Assembly (NCBI GenBank): GCA_001580565.1
Contig: LRBF01000239.1
Coordinates: 1 to 64,000 of the forward strand
Length of the DNA stretch: 64,000 bases
DNA from: Caballeronia megalochromosomata
GTDB taxonomy: Bacteria > Pseudomonadota > Gammaproteobacteria > Burkholderiales > Burkholderiaceae
Direction: 5' to 3'
A program made the position numbers and the translations under genes. The notes under the pieces were generated by a model. It was not told the DNA's origin and did not search any database. It was given only the letters and a program-made list of their open reading frames with translations. This document shows, one piece after another, positions 62,501 through 64,000 of the stretch. Position 1 is the stretch's first letter. Each line of letters opens with the position of its first letter.

Positions 62501-62567
62501 CGCGCCATCGTCGTTCGGCGCGTTGCCGAATGCGCCGGTCGTCGTAAAGCCGCTTGCCGCGAAGTAA
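56568..62567 (+). CDS. Bacterial alpha-2-macroglobulin with thioester (type 1, YfhM/ECAM-like)
   Basis: A 1999-residue periplasmic protein predicted to trap proteases. The N-terminus has a hydrophobic leader (about 10-26, ending near ADAARIAS) but no lipobox cysteine, unlike E. coli YfhM. A series of MG beta-domains follows, then the alpha-2-macroglobulin core and the thioester motif CLEQ (Cys1522, Gln1525) in YPYNCLEQQSSRALG. The C-terminal receptor-like domain ends the protein. It directly precedes pbpC (4 bases after the stop), the widespread pairing of this type with PBP1C. Partner logic is known; targets here are not. Confidence 0.95.
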   Translation: MSRITTSQKKWILAATTLIAALGTLAAFHRADAARIASVSPQGKVAQVRQVVAKFDEPMIAFGSAAASAPGQLVCSGASASATAGSGRWIDAKTWAYDFEHDLPPGVRCALDLSDGLKSVAGNALSGPRHFAFQTGGPFVTRIMPSYGDIEENQAFVLRLNGPATQASVLEHVWCESNALGNRIPVRTIDDAARAALLKHFRLEKESDRVLTLACQQTLPSATKMQLVYGAGVMGPSGIANDVEKRFDFNVREPFTASFSCERENAKAPCTPLRPLRLNFSAPISRADAQKFVLRGPKGNASPHFDATDKDAEVSAVEFAAPLPERADLTIDAPANLKDASGRTLANADLFPLKTATAAMPPLAKFSSGTFGIIERFAEPGMPAMLPVTLRHVEADLHVQGLNSGTAQITKLKLDADTDIRQWMRAVDLFDGISMPRSTVEERMPAMLDNGITPIIIPNSDGSASKDPQIDIRSLSMLAKQRGVETLTLPAADPKALRPFEVVGIPLTKPGFYVVELASPALGASLLGKNQAMYVRTSVLVTNLGVHFKQGRENSLVWVTTLDKGKPVANADVRVTDCNGDEIATARTDAQGIAKIGKPLAATRECNEHSLAWGGFFVSARVNDAVTGPDMAFVTSDWNRGIESWRFNVPTDMSATRTTRAHTVFDRTLLRAGETVSMKHLLRVETLDGFAFPSSYPSRVTIRHVGSGQTWHLPLKWAADHSADSSFTVPVAAKLGEYSVTLDNGAAASSDDDDNDNAVTQSYESGSFRVEEFRLPVFKGAITAGDPKSPGLVAAQEAPVAVRLEYVQGGPASSLPVQVSALVRDVAPPFASQYEGFSFAPYRKPTNDGASAPAEDEDSEQQDNATTKLVADKLRVTLDRDGAGKVTVKPLPAVESPKRLALEASFADPNGEIQTISGGTTLWPAEVAVGVKAGHWVSVGGALPVQALALDLQGKPRAGVSVDIKAVARVMSSSRKRMVGGFYAYDNHTEVKDLGTLCSGKSDDHGIVACDAKLKEPGNVDLIAVAKDGDGRAANASTSVWVTREDELWFGGENTDRIDVLPEKTTYEPGETARFQVRMPFRSATALVAVEREGIVETRVVELNGKDPTVELKVGNAWGPNVYVSVLALRGRIREVPWYSFFTWGWKAPVEWARAFWYEGRQYQAPTPLVDLSKPAFRYGLASIRVGTASHRLAVSVSPDAKSYAVRSRAHVKVKVALPDGKPVPAGTQIAVAAVDEALLELMPNQSWDVLDAMLQQRAYGVETATAQMEIIGRRHFGRKAVPAGGGGGHSATRELFDTLLLWNPRVTLDAKGEASVDVPLNDALTRFRIVAVAAVGAGQFGTGSASIQSTQDLQLISGLPPLVRVGDAFRAQFTLRNTTARTMRVVVTPRAGTLALDARTVELAPESSQEVAWDVTTPDVLGGGSSASLAWEVSAAEQAGPKASDAVKLTQRVVAAIPVTVQQATITQVDGTFTQPVAPPADASTSSDGAVRGGIAVSLQPKLADGLPGVRRWFERYPYNCLEQQSSRALGLMDAAQWQAVLAKMPSYLDRDGLANYFPPADDARPAGSPALTAYLLAVADEAAKADSRFALPADLRNQMAAGLANFIDGKIERKFWSPRLDLDFEKLAAIEALSRYGLAQPRMLGSITVAPDQWPTSSVLDYYAILSRVDGIPDREEKRAQAEQVIRARLTYQGTQLTFTTEREDNLWWLMTGTETNAARTALIFADAPGWKDEMPRVVAGLLALQKNGAWQTTTANLWGVLAVGKFSRLFESTPVTGHTSIQLGTSTENVNWSTAATSAPSSATPATKTANTRSVMLPWSAGSLTLTQDGTGKPWATIESLAAIALKAPFAAGYRIAKTVTPVDPAVKGVLSRGDIVRVHLDIDAQSDMTWVVVNDPIPAGATILGSGLGRDSEAATSGEKQDRGAWPAFVERGFDGYRAYYDYLPKGKLTVEYTMRLNNPGTFGLPPTRVEALYAPSSFGALPNAPVVVKPLAAK

Positions 62568-62571
62568 GGCG

Positions 62572-64000
62572 ATGAAACGGGCCGCCTCGTTCGTCATCGC
62601 GTGCGCCCTGTCGGCGGCGGCGCATGCGTCGCCGGACTTCAACGAGGTACGCGCCGCCTGGCGCAGCTCCGACTGGGTCCTGCTCGCGCGCGACGGCGAG
62701 CCGCTTGCCCGCACGCGCGTGGACAAGCGCGCGCGGCGCGGCGACTGGATCGCACTCGCGGATGTGTCGCCCGCATTGCGCGAAGCGATCGTCGTGTCGG
62801 AGGACAAGCGCTTCTACGAGCACGCGGGCGTCGACTGGCGCGGCGCAGCGGCGGCGGCGTGGGGCAATCTGTGGAACACGCGCACGCGCGGCGCATCGAC
62901 GGTCACGATGCAGCTCACCGGCTTGATCGATGCCGATAAGCCGGCAGGCCGGCGTTCGATCGGCGAAAAGGCCGGGCAGACGATCGGCGCGCTGTGGCTC
63001 GAGCGAAGCTGGCGCAAGGATCAGATTCTCGAGGCGTATCTGAATCTCGTGCCGTTTCGGGGCGAGATCGTCGGTCTGTCGGCGCTGTCGCAGACGCTCT
63101 TCGGCAAGGCGCCTTCCGGGCTCGATGAACGCGAGTCCGCGCTCGCCGCCGCGCTCGTGCGCGCGCCGAATGCGCCGTATGCGAAAGTCGCCGCGCGCAC
63201 CTGCGTGATCCTGCGCGACATGCGGGCGCTGCATGGCGTCGCGCAAAGCAACGATCCCTGCGTCAATCTCGACAGCTACGTTCAGATCACGCTCGCGCGC
63301 ACCGCCGCAGCTTCAGCCTATGCCCAGAGCGACGACGCCCTCGCGCCGCATCTCGCGCGGCGCGTCGCGAGCGAGGTGCATCCGGCGGCGGGCGCGCGCG
63401 TGCGCTCCACGCTCGACGCACGCCTGCAACGATTTACGCGCGACACGCTCGCACGAACGCTCGCGGAACTGAACGCACGCGCGCATCCGCGCAATGTGCA
63501 CGACGCAGCGGCCATCGTGATCGACAATCGCTCGGGCGATGTGCGCGCGTGGGTCGGCTCGGCGGGCGGTCTGTCGAACGCGCCGGAAGTCGATGCCGTG
63601 CTCGCCGCGCGTCAGGCCGGCTCGACGCTCAAGCCTTTCCTTTATGCGCAGGCCATCGACGAGAAGCGCGTCACCGCTGCCACCTTGCTCGACGACGCGC
63701 CGCTCGATCTCGCGACCGGCGGCGGCCTCTACATCCCGCAAAACTACGATCACGATTTCAAGGGATGGGTGAGCGTGCGCACGGCGCTCGGCTCGTCGCT
63801 GAACGTGCCGGCGGTGCGCACGCTCGTGATGGTCACGCCGCATCGTTTCGCGAAGACGCTGGTTGCGCTCGGCATCCCCTTGTCGCAAGCGGGCGATTAC
63901 TACGGCTACAGCCTCGCGCTCGGCAGCGCGGACGTGACGCTCGCGACGCTCGCCAACGCTTACCGGACATTCGCGAACGGCGGCATTGCCGGCCCCTTCT
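62572..64000 (+). CDS. pbpC: Penicillin-binding protein 1C, N-terminal part
   Basis: Partial: 476 codons are visible and the C-terminus lies beyond the window. The leader MKRAASFVIACALSAAAHA is short and looks cleavable (AHA-SPDF) instead of a long anchor. The glycosyltransferase (GT51) domain has the catalytic Glu77 in SEDKRFYEHAGVDW and GASTVTMQ. The transpeptidase domain begins with the SXXK motif AGSTLKP (Ser351, Lys354), followed by SLN. PBP1C repairs or crosslinks peptidoglycan and in many bacteria is paired with the upstream thioester macroglobulin. Confidence 0.95.
   Translation, partial: MKRAASFVIACALSAAAHASPDFNEVRAAWRSSDWVLLARDGEPLARTRVDKRARRGDWIALADVSPALREAIVVSEDKRFYEHAGVDWRGAAAAAWGNLWNTRTRGASTVTMQLTGLIDADKPAGRRSIGEKAGQTIGALWLERSWRKDQILEAYLNLVPFRGEIVGLSALSQTLFGKAPSGLDERESALAAALVRAPNAPYAKVAARTCVILRDMRALHGVAQSNDPCVNLDSYVQITLARTAAASAYAQSDDALAPHLARRVASEVHPAAGARVRSTLDARLQRFTRDTLARTLAELNARAHPRNVHDAAAIVIDNRSGDVRAWVGSAGGLSNAPEVDAVLAARQAGSTLKPFLYAQAIDEKRVTAATLLDDAPLDLATGGGLYIPQNYDHDFKGWVSVRTALGSSLNVPAVRTLVMVTPHRFAKTLVALGIPLSQAGDYYGYSLALGSADVTLATLANAYRTFANGGIAGPF

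Overview
The window is a 64-kb piece of a GC-rich betaproteobacterial chromosome, almost certainly Burkholderiaceae of the Paraburkholderia/Caballeronia/Burkholderia group. The evidence is gene content and order: phaC-phaA; ndk-rlmN-rodZ-ispG-hisS-yfgM-bamB-der-hfq-hflX-hflK-hflC-hisZ-purA; surE-pcm-nlpD-rpoS; ffs-dnaX-ybaB-recR; trxA-rho-mtfA-rpmE2. Coding density is high, base composition looks even, and I see no insertion sequence, integrase, prophage, CRISPR array, tRNA or rRNA. Both ends cut a gene: phaA at the left and pbpC at the right.

Layout. Positions 1-5.5 kb hold polyhydroxyalkanoate synthesis (phaA partial, phaC), then pgeF and rluD, with bamD diverging from rluD. Positions 5.5-11.6 kb hold a DinG/YoaA-type helicase, a DUF465 protein, a secreted coiled-coil protein and tex. 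A long minus-strand block at 11.6-31.1 kb runs (in transcription order) from ndk down to kup and covers nucleotide metabolism, rRNA modification, cell shape (RodZ), isoprenoid synthesis (IspG), histidyl-tRNA, outer-membrane assembly (BamB), ribosome assembly (Der), RNA chaperone (Hfq), the FtsH modulators HflKC, histidine and adenylate synthesis, and potassium uptake. A Bax-inhibitor-1 protein, rlmD, a 3'-5' exonuclease and the surE-pcm-nlpD-rpoS stationary-phase operon follow at 31.4-38.5 kb.

Positions 38.5-41.6 kb are the least conserved part: an NADPH:quinone oxidoreductase, a GT2 and a GT9 glycosyltransferase that converge and overlap. From 49.6 down to 41.8 kb an unbroken minus-strand run carries the SRP 4.5S RNA, dnaX, ybaB, recR, a DUF1653 protein, a CaiB-type CoA transferase and a complete NitT/TauT-type ABC importer. 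From 49.9 kb on, everything reads rightward: trxA, rho, mtfA, zinc-free L31 (rpmE2), an ArnT-like glycosyltransferase, a MATE exporter, a giant thioester alpha-2-macroglobulin and penicillin-binding protein 1C.

I did not find a convincing undescribed system. Most of the window is housekeeping. The points most worth a second look are the alpha-2-macroglobulin without a lipobox coupled to an unusually short-leadered PBP1C, the importer/CoA-transferase genes appended to the recR operon, paired sequence repeats in front of the glycosyltransferase and macroglobulin genes, stable hairpins between trxA and rho and between rodZ and ispG, and the low-complexity extensions of PhaC, RluD and Pcm. Promoter calls are by eye and are weaker than the gene calls.
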